Shown here: in pieces, positions 54,650-63,409 of the stretch
Layout: every line of letters begins with the position of its first letter
Numbering within the stretch: position 1 is the first letter of the stretch
Assembly (NCBI GenBank): GCA_027491085.1
Contig: JAIXWW010000016.1
Span: 1-64,000 of the forward strand
Length of the DNA: 64,000 bases
Source of the DNA: Bacteroidota bacterium
GTDB taxonomy: Bacteria; Bacteroidota; Bacteroidia; UKL13-3
Reading direction: 5' to 3'
Notes under the pieces: model-generated
Databases searched by the model: none
Seen by the model: the letters and a program-made list of their open reading frames with translations, nothing else
Told to the model about the DNA's origin: nothing
Program-made: the position numbers and the translations under genes

Positions 54650-55894
54650 ATGCACAAAAACCGTAAATCTTTGTTGTTATTATTTTTTGCCAATGGAATT
54701 AGTGGTTTTGCTCAAGGAGTGAGTATGCTATCCATTCCGTGGTATTTTGCTAAAAATAATAATACACAAGTATTTAATTATTCATATGCTGCACTAACAT
54801 TTTTTATAATGTTTTTTGGATTATATGCAGGAACTTTGGTTGATAAATTTAGTAGAAAGAATAATTTTTTAGTTACATCATTGGTATGTGGTATGCTTAT
54901 TTTTTTTATTGCATTGATTGGATATTTAAATAATGGCTTACCCAGTTATTTGGTAATAAGTGTTTTTGCTATTACCATGCTTAATTACAATATACATTAT
55001 CCAACTTTATATGCATTTGGGCAAGAAATTTCAAGTCCAGAACAATATAACAAAGTAAATTCTAATATTGAAATTGTTGGTCAATCTACTTCCATTTTGT
55101 CAGGTGGGTTTGCCGCCATTTTACTCGATGGTTTTAATTTTAGTTTAGGCACTTATAATATGGTGGTTATGCCTTGGCAAATTTACGATGTGTTTATGAT
55201 GGATGCCATTACCTATTTTATTGCCGCATTTTTAATTTTTTTAATTCCTTATTCGCCAATAAAAAAAATAAATGAATACAGTACATCTATATTTCAAAGA
55301 TTAAAAATTGGTTTTGATTATTTGAAAGAAAACAAGAACGTGTTTATTTTTGGTGTGGGGAGTTACATGGTATTTGCCATGCTTTTAGTTGAAATTCATG
55401 CTGTTTTGCCTACTTATATCAAACAGCATCTACATGCAAAAGGTAATGTATTTGCTTTAGCTGATACCATTTATGCTGTTGGAGCGCTTAGCGCAGGATT
55501 TTTCATAAATAAATTGTTTAAAAAAACTGCCATTCTAAAGGCAATTATTATGCTTACCTTTTTAACTGTTGGAATTTTTATTGCCGCATTTTTAAGTAAA
55601 AGTGTATTGGTGATTTATATTGTAAGTATTATTTTAGGGTTTTGTAATGCCGGAATTAGGGTACTCAGATTGACTTATATGTTTACTATTATTCCTAATC
55701 AAATAATGGGTAGGGTAGGGAGTATTTTCAATTTAATCAATGTACTCACGCGAAGTATTTTTATTTTTATTTTTTCGCAAGTATTTTTTTCTGAAAGCAA
55801 TAACATTGTTTATGCTTATGCAATAATGGGTGTGTTTTTATTTATATCGGGTTTAGCATTATATGGAGTAAGGCAAAATTTGAAAACGGAATAG
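54650..55894 (+). CDS. MFS transporter, substrate unknown
   Basis: 414 residues with 12 predicted helices. The start LLLLFFANGISGFAQGVSMLSIPWYF and the loop AGTLVDKFSRKNNFLVTSL are MFS-like, and the IPNQIMGRVGSIFNLINVLTR segment is typical of the MFS_3/macrolide-efflux-like group. It may be a drug or metabolite exporter, but nothing nearby indicates the substrate. Monocistronic, divergent from recX. Confidence 0.8.
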   Translation: MHKNRKSLLLLFFANGISGFAQGVSMLSIPWYFAKNNNTQVFNYSYAALTFFIMFFGLYAGTLVDKFSRKNNFLVTSLVCGMLIFFIALIGYLNNGLPSYLVISVFAITMLNYNIHYPTLYAFGQEISSPEQYNKVNSNIEIVGQSTSILSGGFAAILLDGFNFSLGTYNMVVMPWQIYDVFMMDAITYFIAAFLIFLIPYSPIKKINEYSTSIFQRLKIGFDYLKENKNVFIFGVGSYMVFAMLLVEIHAVLPTYIKQHLHAKGNVFALADTIYAVGALSAGFFINKLFKKTAILKAIIMLTFLTVGIFIAAFLSKSVLVIYIVSIILGFCNAGIRVLRLTYMFTIIPNQIMGRVGSIFNLINVLTRSIFIFIFSQVFFSESNNIVYAYAIMGVFLFISGLALYGVRQNLKTE

Positions 55895-55968
55895 AAAACC
55901 AATTGTCAAAAAAACATCATTTAGGAGAGTTTAAGTATTTTTTTAGACTATTATATTTTAAAAATACT

Positions 55969-55976
55969 TATATTTG
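55969..55976 (+). promoter_or_regulatory. -7 promoter element for the DUF1573 gene
   Basis: TATATTTG, an exact TAnnTTTG, 69 nt before the ATG, implying a ~60-nt leader. Confidence 0.5.
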
Positions 55977-56045
55977 ACATAATAAAAAACTTGGTATAAC
56001 ATTTGATAAATCAAATTATAATTATAAAACAAAAATAAAGACAAA

Positions 56046-56489
56046 ATGAAAAAGTTAATCATTACCGCATTTGTAGCTGTTGCTAGTTTAATGAGTGTTA
56101 ACGCAATTGCACAATCAACCACTACGCCAGGAACTATTCCTGCTGCGCAAGAAAATCCAAACCAAGCTGATATTACTTTTGAAAAAGAAACTCATGATTT
56201 TGGTTCAATTCCACAAGGAGTTCCAGCTTCTTTTACTTATGTATTTAAAAATACTGGTAAAGAGCCTTTAATTATTACTAATGCTGCTGCTGGCTGTGGT
56301 TGTACTACTCCAGAATGGACAAAAGAACCTATCAAACCAGGTCAAAAAGGTTATGTAAAAGCTACTTATAATGCAGCATCTCCTGGTACATTTAATAAAA
56401 ATGTAACTGTTATGAGTAATGCAAAAAAATCAAGTGTGATTTTGTACTTAAAAGGCGAAGTAAAACCTACTGAAGCGCCAAAACAATAA
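56046..56489 (+). CDS. Secreted DUF1573 (immunoglobulin-like) protein
   Basis: 147 residues; signal peptide ends near AIAQ (~22). DUF1573 core: FEKETHDFGSIPQGVPASFTYVFKNTGKEPLIITNAAAGCGCTTPEW, with the typical C-G-C-T cluster, and then KPGQKGYVKATYNAASPGTFNKNVTVMSN. Ig-like periplasmic proteins of this kind are very common and often abundant in Bacteroidota; the function is unknown. It has its own promoter and a strong terminator, and probably high expression. Confidence 0.92.
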   Translation: MKKLIITAFVAVASLMSVNAIAQSTTTPGTIPAAQENPNQADITFEKETHDFGSIPQGVPASFTYVFKNTGKEPLIITNAAAGCGCTTPEWTKEPIKPGQKGYVKATYNAASPGTFNKNVTVMSNAKKSSVILYLKGEVKPTEAPKQ

Positions 56490-56508
56490 TTAAACTAATT
56501 TTATTTAG

Positions 56509-56543
56509 AAAGCCCGATTCGAATTTTCGAATCGGGCTTTTTT
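56509..56543 (+). terminator. Rho-independent terminator after the DUF1573 gene
   Basis: 15-bp stem AAAGCCCGATTCGAA / TTCGAATCGGGCTTT with a 2-nt loop, then three more T. It is symmetric and could also serve the convergent SRPBCC gene. Confidence 0.93.
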
Positions 56544-56573
56544 ATTATTGCTAATACTAATTTTTCTAGGTAT

Positions 56574-57104
56574 TTATTCTTCTAAAATACTTTTTAATAC
56601 CAATAAACTACTATCCATATCTTTAGGAAAGTTTTTTTCTGCCAAAGGGATAAATATATTCATTGGATATTTTAACTCACCTGAATTGCTCATTGAAACC
56701 TTTGTTTGGTTATTAGGTAAAAATGTTAATTCCATATTGATATTGGCAGTAGTAGTCATAGGTTTAGTGAATCTAATCTGAGTTTCTATCCATTTTCCTT
56801 CAACTAGTTTCATAATTTCTTTCTCACCTTTACCTGCTTTATTATTTCCACTCCACGAAATAATAAACCCTTCTGTTCCATCTGTTCCTGTATATTCCCA
56901 GTTTCTGTTTGGGTCGGCTTGAGCCCATTTATTAAACTTGTCTTGGTTTTTTAAAAGTTTTAAAAAGTCATATACCTTTTGTGGAGGTGCATTAATCGTA
57001 ATTTCTCGTATTACATAGTGTTCCTTTTTCATGAAAAACGCAGCAACCAATGTAATGGCTATGAGGCTAATAATGAATAGCAGAATGAAGAATAGGATAG
57101 TCAT
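56574..57104 (-). CDS. Membrane-anchored SRPBCC (START/Bet v1-like) protein
   Basis: 176 residues. An N-terminal transmembrane helix (~3-24) is followed by an SRPBCC fold: YVIREITINAPPQKVYDFLKLL, KFNKWAQADPN, W-SGN-KAGKGEKEIMK and TANINMELTFLP. Such folds bind hydrophobic ligands; related Bacteroidota proteins are labelled 'polyketide cyclase', though that activity is not shown. Convergent with the DUF1573 gene. Confidence 0.8.
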   Translation of the reverse strand: MTILFFILLFIISLIAITLVAAFFMKKEHYVIREITINAPPQKVYDFLKLLKNQDKFNKWAQADPNRNWEYTGTDGTEGFIISWSGNNKAGKGEKEIMKLVEGKWIETQIRFTKPMTTTANINMELTFLPNNQTKVSMSNSGELKYPMNIFIPLAEKNFPKDMDSSLLVLKSILEE

Positions 57105-57337
57105 ATTTCGTTATTTTATTTGTTTGGTAATATGATAAAGAAGGCAAATGAATGCTTAAATTCTCGTATTTAAAAGATAGCTAAAGATTTATTTGCTAAG
57201 CAGACAGTAACTAACTTTATAATAAGAGTCAAACAAGAAAAATAAGAGGCAGGTATTTTTAAAACCTTGATTAGGTTGAAATTTGTTATTAATTGATTTC
57301 TATATTTTTAAATGATAAAAGTATACATTTTTATTTA

Positions 57338-57345
57338 TATGTTTG
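57338..57345 (+). promoter_or_regulatory. -7 promoter element for the small membrane protein gene
   Basis: TATGTTTG, an exact TAnnTTTG, 24 nt before the ATG at 57370. It overlaps the in-frame TTG at 57343, which argues against that TTG as a start. Confidence 0.5.
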
Positions 57346-57369
57346 TACTACATCATTCAAATCAATGGT

Positions 57370-57588
57370 ATGAAATCAACGAAAAGTTTATCTTACAAAT
57401 TATTATTGCTTTTATTATTAACATGCAATATACCATTAATGGCTGCAAGACCGAGTGCCTTTAACTCTGATCTTCCAATACTTTATGCTGCAGTGGCTGG
57501 ATTATTATTTCTTATAGTAGAATTCAGGAAATTGGTAAACATGCTAAAAAATGTTACTCATAAAATAATTAATTCAGCAAAAAAGTAG
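57370..57588 (+). CDS. Small membrane or exported protein, unknown
   Basis: 72 residues from the ATG at 57370. A leucine-rich N-terminal signal or anchor (SYKLLLLLLLTCNIPLMAA) is followed by a short loop, a second hydrophobic segment (LPILYAAVAGLLFLIVEF) and a basic C-terminal helix. It could be a two-helix membrane protein or a processed one-helix protein. No family recognised. It has its own TAnnTTTG box, which supports a real gene. Confidence 0.6.
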   Translation: MKSTKSLSYKLLLLLLLTCNIPLMAARPSAFNSDLPILYAAVAGLLFLIVEFRKLVNMLKNVTHKIINSAKK

Positions 57589-57605
57589 TAAAAAAAAAGT
57601 TTTAT

Positions 57606-57640
57606 AAAAAGACCGCGTTTTAGTCAATTGCAAAACGGGT
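57606..57640 (-). terminator. Likely terminator overlapping the 3' end of trhO
   Basis: On the minus strand ACCCGTTTT pairs with AAAACGCGGT (one bulge) and CTTTTT follows. The stem includes the last codons of trhO. Confidence 0.55.
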
Positions 57641-58549
57641 ATAATAGCCAGTGCCATTAAATTCGCGTTTACGAGGATGGGCTTTACATTCATCGCTGCA
57701 AGCTCCTTCCATTTCTTCAGCGCAAGTATCGCACATGTTAAACTGAATATTACACTCCACATTAGCACAATTTAAATTACGCGGAGCAGGTTCTCCACAT
57801 TTTAAACATTTAGATATTACTGTTGGGTTCACCTCATTAACAGGAACGCTAACACGTCCATCAAACACATAAAGCACGCCATCAAAGTCTTTTCCGCCTG
57901 TTTCTTTAGCATATCCAATAATGCCATTGTGTAATTGATACACATCTTTAAAACCTTCTTTAATTAAAAGAGCTGAAGCTTTTTCGCACTTAATACCGCC
58001 TGTGCAGCAAGTAATTACCTTTTTATCTTTGTATCTTTCAAGTTCAGCTATTTTTTCAGGAAACTCCCTAAAATTCTCTATATCAAGCGTAATGGAGTTT
58101 TTAAATTTACCTAAGCGTGTTTCGTAATTACTTCTTACATCAATAATTACCACATCTTCTTGGTCTTTTAAGTTTAAAAACTCCTCCCCTTTGAGGTGTT
58201 TGCCTGTTTCTTTGGTTGGGTCAATATAATTGGGGTCGCGTAAGCCGCTGTGTACTATTTCGGTTTTATAACGGCAGTGCATGCGCTGAAAAGTATGTTC
58301 GGCTACTTCGTCAATTTTAAATTCTGTTTTTTCAAAACGCGGATCAGCCTTTAAATCGGCCATATATTGCTCGCAAGCTTGTCGTGTGCCACTAATGGTT
58401 CCATTTATACCTTCGTGGGCTATATAAATTCTACCACGAATTTTCAAGCTTTTGCAATAAGCCAAATGTTGAGGTGCATAGGTTTCGGCATCCTCTATTC
58501 GTGTGTAATGATAATATGCTAATACTAAATAATTTAATGGTTCACTCAT
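57620..58549 (-). CDS. trhO: tRNA uridine(34) hydroxylase TrhO (rhodanese family, YceA)
   Basis: 309 residues from the ATG at 58549; the TTG four codons upstream is rejected. TrhO hydroxylates U34 of tRNAs in the first step of (m)cmo5U-type synthesis. An N-terminal acylphosphatase-like domain (YYHYTRIEDAE, GRIYIAHEGINGTISG) precedes the rhodanese domain with active loop CCTGGIKCEKAS (C181 onwards). A Cys-rich C-terminal extension (CLKCGEPAPRNLNC, CDTCAEEMEGACSDEC) probably binds zinc. Confidence 0.95.
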   Translation of the reverse strand: MSEPLNYLVLAYYHYTRIEDAETYAPQHLAYCKSLKIRGRIYIAHEGINGTISGTRQACEQYMADLKADPRFEKTEFKIDEVAEHTFQRMHCRYKTEIVHSGLRDPNYIDPTKETGKHLKGEEFLNLKDQEDVVIIDVRSNYETRLGKFKNSITLDIENFREFPEKIAELERYKDKKVITCCTGGIKCEKASALLIKEGFKDVYQLHNGIIGYAKETGGKDFDGVLYVFDGRVSVPVNEVNPTVISKCLKCGEPAPRNLNCANVECNIQFNMCDTCAEEMEGACSDECKAHPRKREFNGTGYYTRFAID

Positions 58550-58561
58550 AACAAGCCGCAA

Positions 58562-59323
58562 ATATAAAATTTTTTAACAGAGTAAAAACGTTAGAATTGG
58601 CAGTAATTTTTTTAAGGAAAATCAATTTTTGGGTTTTGTACCGATTTTCTTAATAACTCTTTATAAATGGTTACTACTTTTTGTCTGGTTTAAAATTGCA
58701 GTGCTAGGGTCCCATACTGGCAGTAAGGAACAAATGTAATCTAGTTATTTATTAACTAAGTATTAGACGTGACAATTTTTAAAAACCTGTCACTTCTTTT
58801 TGTGAGGATAAACCTTGTTAATAAAAACAAAAACCTGTGAATTTTTATAATATATTTTAAATTACTTAGACTAAATTAATAAAATTGTAGGACTTATAAA
58901 TCTTCATTAATAAATTAATTAGTCCTTGTTTTTAATTCAGCGAAGCGACACCAATAAGAAATAATATACCAAACTTTTGATGCATACTAGTAAACATGCA
59001 TTGGCCTTAAATTAACTTTTCAATTTCAATTACTGGTATAGCTTTAATTTCTGTATGTTTATTCAAGTGTATAAATTTCCTCCACCTTAAATTTTATATT
59101 TGGGTTGAGTAAAGTTAATCGATAAATCAAGTTAAAATTTTATTTTGTAGTAAGCTAAAACTTGACTTAAACCATTTATTTTTTAGGCATTAAAAAGTAG
59201 ATAAAATTCATGAGTAAGCTATAGAATTTGTTCCTATCCCTTTGATCAAAAAGTTAATCAAAAAAAAGTAAATTGTAATTTAATGGTTATCAAATATTTT
59301 TATTCTAACTTAATTTACTATTA
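58562..59323. other. About 760-bp intergenic region without a recognisable gene
   Basis: Very AT-rich. It holds palindromic repeat copy B (58925-58957) and a CCCTTTGATCAAAAAG-type stretch near 59237-59265 of a kind frequent between Bacteroidota genes. I found no ORF with coding character and no tRNA. It is probably a decayed region plus the promoter of the histidine kinase. Confidence 0.6.
58925..58957. repeat. Palindromic intergenic repeat, copy B (decayed)
   Basis: Contains TCAGCGAAGCGACACCAATA, the core and right arm of the element seen at 6362-6395. The left arm is reduced to CTTGTT. Confidence 0.6.
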
Positions 59324-59347
59324 TTGTATTTGGAGCATAGTAAATAT

Positions 59348-60556
59348 ATGGAGAAACCAAGTTTTCACAAAAGAGAGTCAGAACGTTTAGAGAGCCTTAA
59401 ATCATACTTTGTATTAGATACTGAATCGGAGGAAGAAATAGACAGTTTAACTCAACTAGCATCAGAAATTTGTGAAACCCCAATTTCTTTAGTCAGTTTA
59501 ATAGATGAAGACAGGCAATGGTTTAAATCGAAGATTGGTATAGATGTAAATGAGGCTAGTAGAGATTTAGCATTTTGCGCACATGCCATAAACGAAACAG
59601 ACGAATTACTTGTTATTGAAGATGCAAGAACAGATAAACGTTTTTTTGATAATCCATTTGTTACAAATACTCCTTCAGTAATTTTTTATGCTGGAGTTGT
59701 TTTAAAAAGCGATCAAAATCTTCCTTTAGGTACCTTATGTGTAATTGACCATGCACCAAGAAAATTAAGTGATAAACAAATTGGTTCACTTAAAATAATT
59801 TCAAAGCAAATTATGAACTTGCTTAATTATAAGAAAAGCATTCGTAAGCAAGAAGAATTAAGGGTCCGATTATTACAAAAGAATCACGAACTTGAAAGTT
59901 TTGCTTCTATTGCTGCCCACGATTTAAAATCGCCATTAGCAAATATTATGAGTGCAGCTACTATATTTTCCGAAACGTATGCTTCACAATTAGACTCCCA
60001 AGGAAAACTACTTATTGATTCCATTGAAAAGAGTGGTGAGCGACTGATATTATTAATTGATGGCTTGTTAAAGTTTTCAAAAATTGATGATGTACGTTTA
60101 TTGGAAAAATCCAAAGTAAACCTAAACGAAGTTATTACTGATTTTACAACACTAATTGGCAATGGTGGTAATTTGATTATTTCATTAAAATCGGAATTAA
60201 ATGCCATTGAAACTTATTCCATATTACTCGATCAAATACTCATCAATTTATTCACCAATTCTTTAAAATATTGCGATAAAAAAATAACAGAAATTGAACT
60301 TTTTGTAACCGAAAATTCAAGCCATTATTTATTTATTGTAAAAGACAATGGTCCTGGAATTGATGAAAAATACCAAGGTAAAATTTTCAATTTATTTCAA
60401 ACGGCTTCCTTACACGACCAATATGGAAATAAAGGAAATGGAATTGGGTTAGCCACAGTAAAAAAAATTATTGAAAAACTTGGAGGTACAATCCAGGTAG
60501 AATCACAAGTAGGCAAAGGGGCTGAATTTCATTTTTCTATTTCTAAATACAATTAG
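59348..60556 (+). CDS. Soluble GAF-domain sensor histidine kinase
   Basis: 402 residues from the ATG at 59348; the in-frame TTG at 59324 is less likely. A GAF domain at ~25-160 (PISLVSLIDEDRQWFKS, FCAHAI, PLGTLCVIDH), a coiled linker, HisKA with H191 (ASIAAHDLKSPLAN), and HATPase ~290-400 (NLFTNSLKYC, DNGPGI, GNGIGLATVKKI). No transmembrane segment, so it senses a cytosolic signal. No response regulator is adjacent (orphan kinase). Confidence 0.9.
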   Translation: MEKPSFHKRESERLESLKSYFVLDTESEEEIDSLTQLASEICETPISLVSLIDEDRQWFKSKIGIDVNEASRDLAFCAHAINETDELLVIEDARTDKRFFDNPFVTNTPSVIFYAGVVLKSDQNLPLGTLCVIDHAPRKLSDKQIGSLKIISKQIMNLLNYKKSIRKQEELRVRLLQKNHELESFASIAAHDLKSPLANIMSAATIFSETYASQLDSQGKLLIDSIEKSGERLILLIDGLLKFSKIDDVRLLEKSKVNLNEVITDFTTLIGNGGNLIISLKSELNAIETYSILLDQILINLFTNSLKYCDKKITEIELFVTENSSHYLFIVKDNGPGIDEKYQGKIFNLFQTASLHDQYGNKGNGIGLATVKKIIEKLGGTIQVESQVGKGAEFHFSISKYN

Positions 60557-60742
60557 GCCAATTTATCATTGCAAATAAGGTTCATTGTAACCATTTGCCC
60601 TTGTGGTATTTTAGCGAAGCGACACCAACAAGAAGTAATGGAATATTATTAATCAAAATGGTAATTATGTTTACTCCCTATAATTATTTTATGATGATTT
60701 ACCTTATAATTTTCAATTTTTAAAACATTATAACGAGTTGTT
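60557..60742. other. Intergenic region at the broken end of the hydrolase gene
   Basis: Contains palindromic repeat copy C. No trace of the missing hydrolase C-terminus was found in either strand here. Confidence 0.5.
60600..60632. repeat. Palindromic intergenic repeat, copy C
   Basis: CTTGTGGTAT ... ACACCAACAAG arms around TTTAGCGAAGCG; imperfect inverted repeat of the same family as 6362-6395. Confidence 0.7.
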
Positions 60743-61006
60743 TTAATTAATATATGCAATTGGAGATACATTTGTTGTTTGTGAAGCTTCGCTAAACACC
60801 AACAACGTCAGAACACCTATTAAAATTGAATTTTCAGCAGTTATTTGTTTTGAAATGCGCAAGGCATAGTTTTCTATGGTTTCATTATTTAAAGGGTCAA
60901 TCCATTTAATATATGTAGCATTATTATTTTTAAAATTTAGGTTTTGAAATATGCGCTCATCAGCTCCTAAACCACTGAATAAAAACAACTCTTTAGACTG
61001 CCACAT
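60743..61006 (-). pseudogene. Truncated alpha/beta hydrolase, N-terminal fragment only
   Basis: 87 residues. The first ~64 look like the start of a small alpha/beta hydrolase: LFLFSGLGADERIFQNL (oxyanion region), ATYIKWIDP, ENYALRISKQI and ENSILIGV. In intact relatives the next residues form the nucleophile elbow G-x-S-x-G. Here the frame instead enters palindromic repeat copy D, giving LTLLVFSEASQTTN, and stops soon after. About 130-150 residues with Ser, Asp and His are missing and not found downstream. The GH53 gene lies 3 bp upstream on the same strand. Confidence 0.7.
60772..60807. repeat. Palindromic intergenic repeat, copy D (inverted), at the hydrolase break point
   Basis: Carries GCTTCGCTAAACACCAACAA; on the minus strand it reads GTTGTTGGTGTTTAGCGAAGC, matching copies A and C. 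Its left arm is TTGTTGTTTGT. Confidence 0.65.
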
Positions 61007-61009
61007 TAA

Positions 61010-62074
61010 TTATTTATAAACTTGTAAAACAGGCAAAGCCTTATTATTAAAATTCCAAAATGCTTGGTTCTCGTAACTTGAACCATCTTTGGCTTGGTTA
61101 CCTTTAAAACTAACATAATCTCCTCCCCAATAACAAAATCCAAGGGCATTAGGAGTTGATTTAGTTAAATTCAAAATGGCTTGCAAATACTCTTTTTGTC
61201 CTTGCTCAGTAGCTGTAAACTGAGGTAATATTTGAGTGCTATCTCCAATAATATTGTTCGTCCAATCGTTATAACCAAAGGTAAATGGATAAGAAGTTTC
61301 AGCTATAACTACAGGTTTTTTAAATAAGGTATTTAAGTTTATCAAATTGGTCTGTAAAGTATCTAATCCTTTGCCGTGCCAAGTGGGGTAATAAGAAATT
61401 CCAATCAAATCATAGTCAACTGTTTTTATTTGGCTAAAAAACCATTCGGCATTTTTATAACCTGCATGATGAATCATAATTTTACAGTTAGTATTAACAT
61501 CGCGTACAGCTTTAGTTCCACTTTGCAGCAATTGCACCATTTGGTTCATATAATTAGTGCTTCCTTCTGGCCATAAAAAACCATTGTTAATTTCGTTCCC
61601 TATTTGAATATAATCAGGGTTAATACTGGTAACAATTGTTTTGGTAAAATAATACACACTGTCTTTTAATCGACTAAAATTGATATTGCTCCAAGCTATT
61701 GGTTTGGTTTGCACTCCCGGGTCAGCCCAAGTATCTGAATAATGCACTGTAAGCCACACTTTCATGTTTAAATGTTTTACTTCATCGGCAAATGCTTTTA
61801 CCTCAGCTAAGTTACTGTGTCCGTTAGTTGGATTATTCCAAATACGCAACCTAATGGTATTTACGCCTGCATTTTTTAAGGTTAGCAGCATATCTTCCTT
61901 TATATTTTCAACATTGTAAAACGATAAATTGGTGTTTCTAATTTCAGGAATAAAGGAGGCATCTACACCTTTAATAAATAGAGGAGGAGCGGAGGTGTTA
62001 TTTGAAATGTTATTTTTAGTGCAATTCAAATTAAAAAGTGCCAGTATAAAAATGTAATAAGGATACTTCTTCAT
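61010..62074 (-). CDS. GH53 arabinogalactan endo-beta-1,4-galactanase, probable lipoprotein
   Basis: 354 residues from the ATG at 62074. Longer frames up to 62263 would run through the divergent promoter and add an implausible N-terminus. A short signal ends at Cys18 (a relaxed lipobox NLNC), so the enzyme is probably lipid-anchored. GH53 TIM-barrel features: FIKGVDASFIPEI, GVNTIRLRIWNNP, VWLTVHYSDTWADPG, acid/base E161 (IQIGNEINNG) and nucleophile E259 (VVIAETSYPF). Cleaves beta-1,4-galactan side chains of pectin. No SusC/SusD pair or other CAZyme is adjacent. Confidence 0.9.
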   Translation of the reverse strand: MKKYPYYIFILALFNLNCTKNNISNNTSAPPLFIKGVDASFIPEIRNTNLSFYNVENIKEDMLLTLKNAGVNTIRLRIWNNPTNGHSNLAEVKAFADEVKHLNMKVWLTVHYSDTWADPGVQTKPIAWSNINFSRLKDSVYYFTKTIVTSINPDYIQIGNEINNGFLWPEGSTNYMNQMVQLLQSGTKAVRDVNTNCKIMIHHAGYKNAEWFFSQIKTVDYDLIGISYYPTWHGKGLDTLQTNLINLNTLFKKPVVIAETSYPFTFGYNDWTNNIIGDSTQILPQFTATEQGQKEYLQAILNLTKSTPNALGFCYWGGDYVSFKGNQAKDGSSYENQAFWNFNNKALPVLQVYK

Positions 62075-62183
62075 GGTTTTCGGTGCAGTGTCTATTATAA
62101 ACAAATAAACAGTTTTTCTCTTAATAATTAGATAAGTAATAAATCTGTTTTTATATTTTTTTTGTACACTATAATAAAGCGCT

Positions 62184-63320
62184 ATGATAAAACGATTTAC
62201 AGCCATATTTAAAACAGAAGACAGAATTTTTGGACTTGACTTGATGCGTTTTTTCGCTATCATATTGGTTATTCTTGGGCATTCAAGGTGGATGACTGCT
62301 AGTTTTCCTAAGCCATTACGAGCAGTTTTATATGGCAGTGGAATTTTAGGTGTTGAATTGTTTTTTGTATTAAGTGGATTTTTAATAGGTGGAATCTTAT
62401 TAAAGCAATTTGAAAAAAATAATTACTCACTGAACTTTGGTGATATTAAGAATTTTTGGATGCGCAGATGGCTAAGAACCCTTCCTAACTATTATTTTAT
62501 ATTGCTTGTATACATAGCATTATACTTTAATGAAATTCCAGATATAATATGGCGTTATTTCTTTTTCCTTCAAAATATTTGGAACACACCCCCAAATTTT
62601 TTTGAAGAATCATGGAGCTTATGTATTGAAGAACTTTCGTATTTAATTTCGCCTTTAATTTTGGCATTGGCAGCTTATTTATTTAAAAGCGCTAAAAATA
62701 TTAATAAATCAATTTTTGTTTGGGTAAGTATTTTTTTAATCATAATTATAACAATTCTCAGGGCCTATTACTCCGTATTTTTTTTACATGAAGGTTATAA
62801 ATGGTCTCACGATTTTAGAGAAGTTGGATTAATAAGACTTGATGCCATTTATTTTGGATTTATTGTGGCATTCATAGCTTCCAAGCATAGTGAATTTTAT
62901 GAAAAAACTAAGGTATTTACATTTATTATCGGAGTAATAGGTATTGCTGCTTTAATGGTTTTTCAAAAAAATCTTACTGAGGTAAACCCCAATTTATTCT
63001 TAAATACTTTTTTTACTTCATTTTTAAGTATTGCCATAGCTTTGACCATTCCATTTTTAGCAAGTATAAAAACATTTAAATTTCAGTTTATTGCCAAGCC
63101 CGTAACCGCTGTTTCTATTATTTCTTATTCATTATACTTAATAAATAATGGGGTAGTGGCTGCTATGTTTTTTAAGAGCAGTAATGGTGGTGAAGGATGG
63201 ACCACTTCGTTTGCACTTAGCATGTATATTTTATATTGGTTTTTGTGTTTACTTATTTCAACTTTAATTTTTGTATTTTTTGAAAAACCAATGACTGATT
63301 TAAGAAATAGATTTAAGTAG
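62184..63320 (+). CDS. Acyltransferase family 3 membrane protein (OafA/YrhL type)
   Basis: 378 residues with about 10 transmembrane helices. Starts with the family signature FGLDLMRFFAIILVILGHSRW (catalytic-type His), followed by LFFVLSGFLIGGILLKQF, FWMRRWLRTLPNYYFIL and WSLCIEELSYLISPL. These enzymes O-acylate extracellular glycans or lipids. No SGNH domain is fused. The substrate could be the surface glycan made by the 39-52 kb cluster, but proximity does not show it. Confidence 0.9.
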   Translation: MIKRFTAIFKTEDRIFGLDLMRFFAIILVILGHSRWMTASFPKPLRAVLYGSGILGVELFFVLSGFLIGGILLKQFEKNNYSLNFGDIKNFWMRRWLRTLPNYYFILLVYIALYFNEIPDIIWRYFFFLQNIWNTPPNFFEESWSLCIEELSYLISPLILALAAYLFKSAKNINKSIFVWVSIFLIIIITILRAYYSVFFLHEGYKWSHDFREVGLIRLDAIYFGFIVAFIASKHSEFYEKTKVFTFIIGVIGIAALMVFQKNLTEVNPNLFLNTFFTSFLSIAIALTIPFLASIKTFKFQFIAKPVTAVSIISYSLYLINNGVVAAMFFKSSNGGEGWTTSFALSMYILYWFLCLLISTLIFVFFEKPMTDLRNRFK

Positions 63321-63381
63321 TTTCTTTAATTGGTTTATGTATTTCTATTTCAGGTTTCTCATCATTTTTAATAGATAAAAC

Positions 63382-63389
63382 TATATTTG
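63382..63389 (+). promoter_or_regulatory. -7 promoter element for the radical SAM gene
   Basis: TATATTTG, an exact TAnnTTTG, 20 nt before the ATG at 63410. Confidence 0.5.
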
Positions 63390-63409
63390 CATTTTGCTTG
63401 TAAAAATAA

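Noticed and set aside
58562..59323. Hidden gene or tRNA in the long intergenic region
   Set aside because: All frames are short and AT-driven, and no cloverleaf or TPsiC-like GGTTCRANYCC could be found.
62075..62263. 63-residue N-terminal extension of the GH53 gene
   Set aside because: It would overlap the divergent acyltransferase start and its promoter region, and it precedes a normal signal peptide; the ATG at 62074 is preferred.
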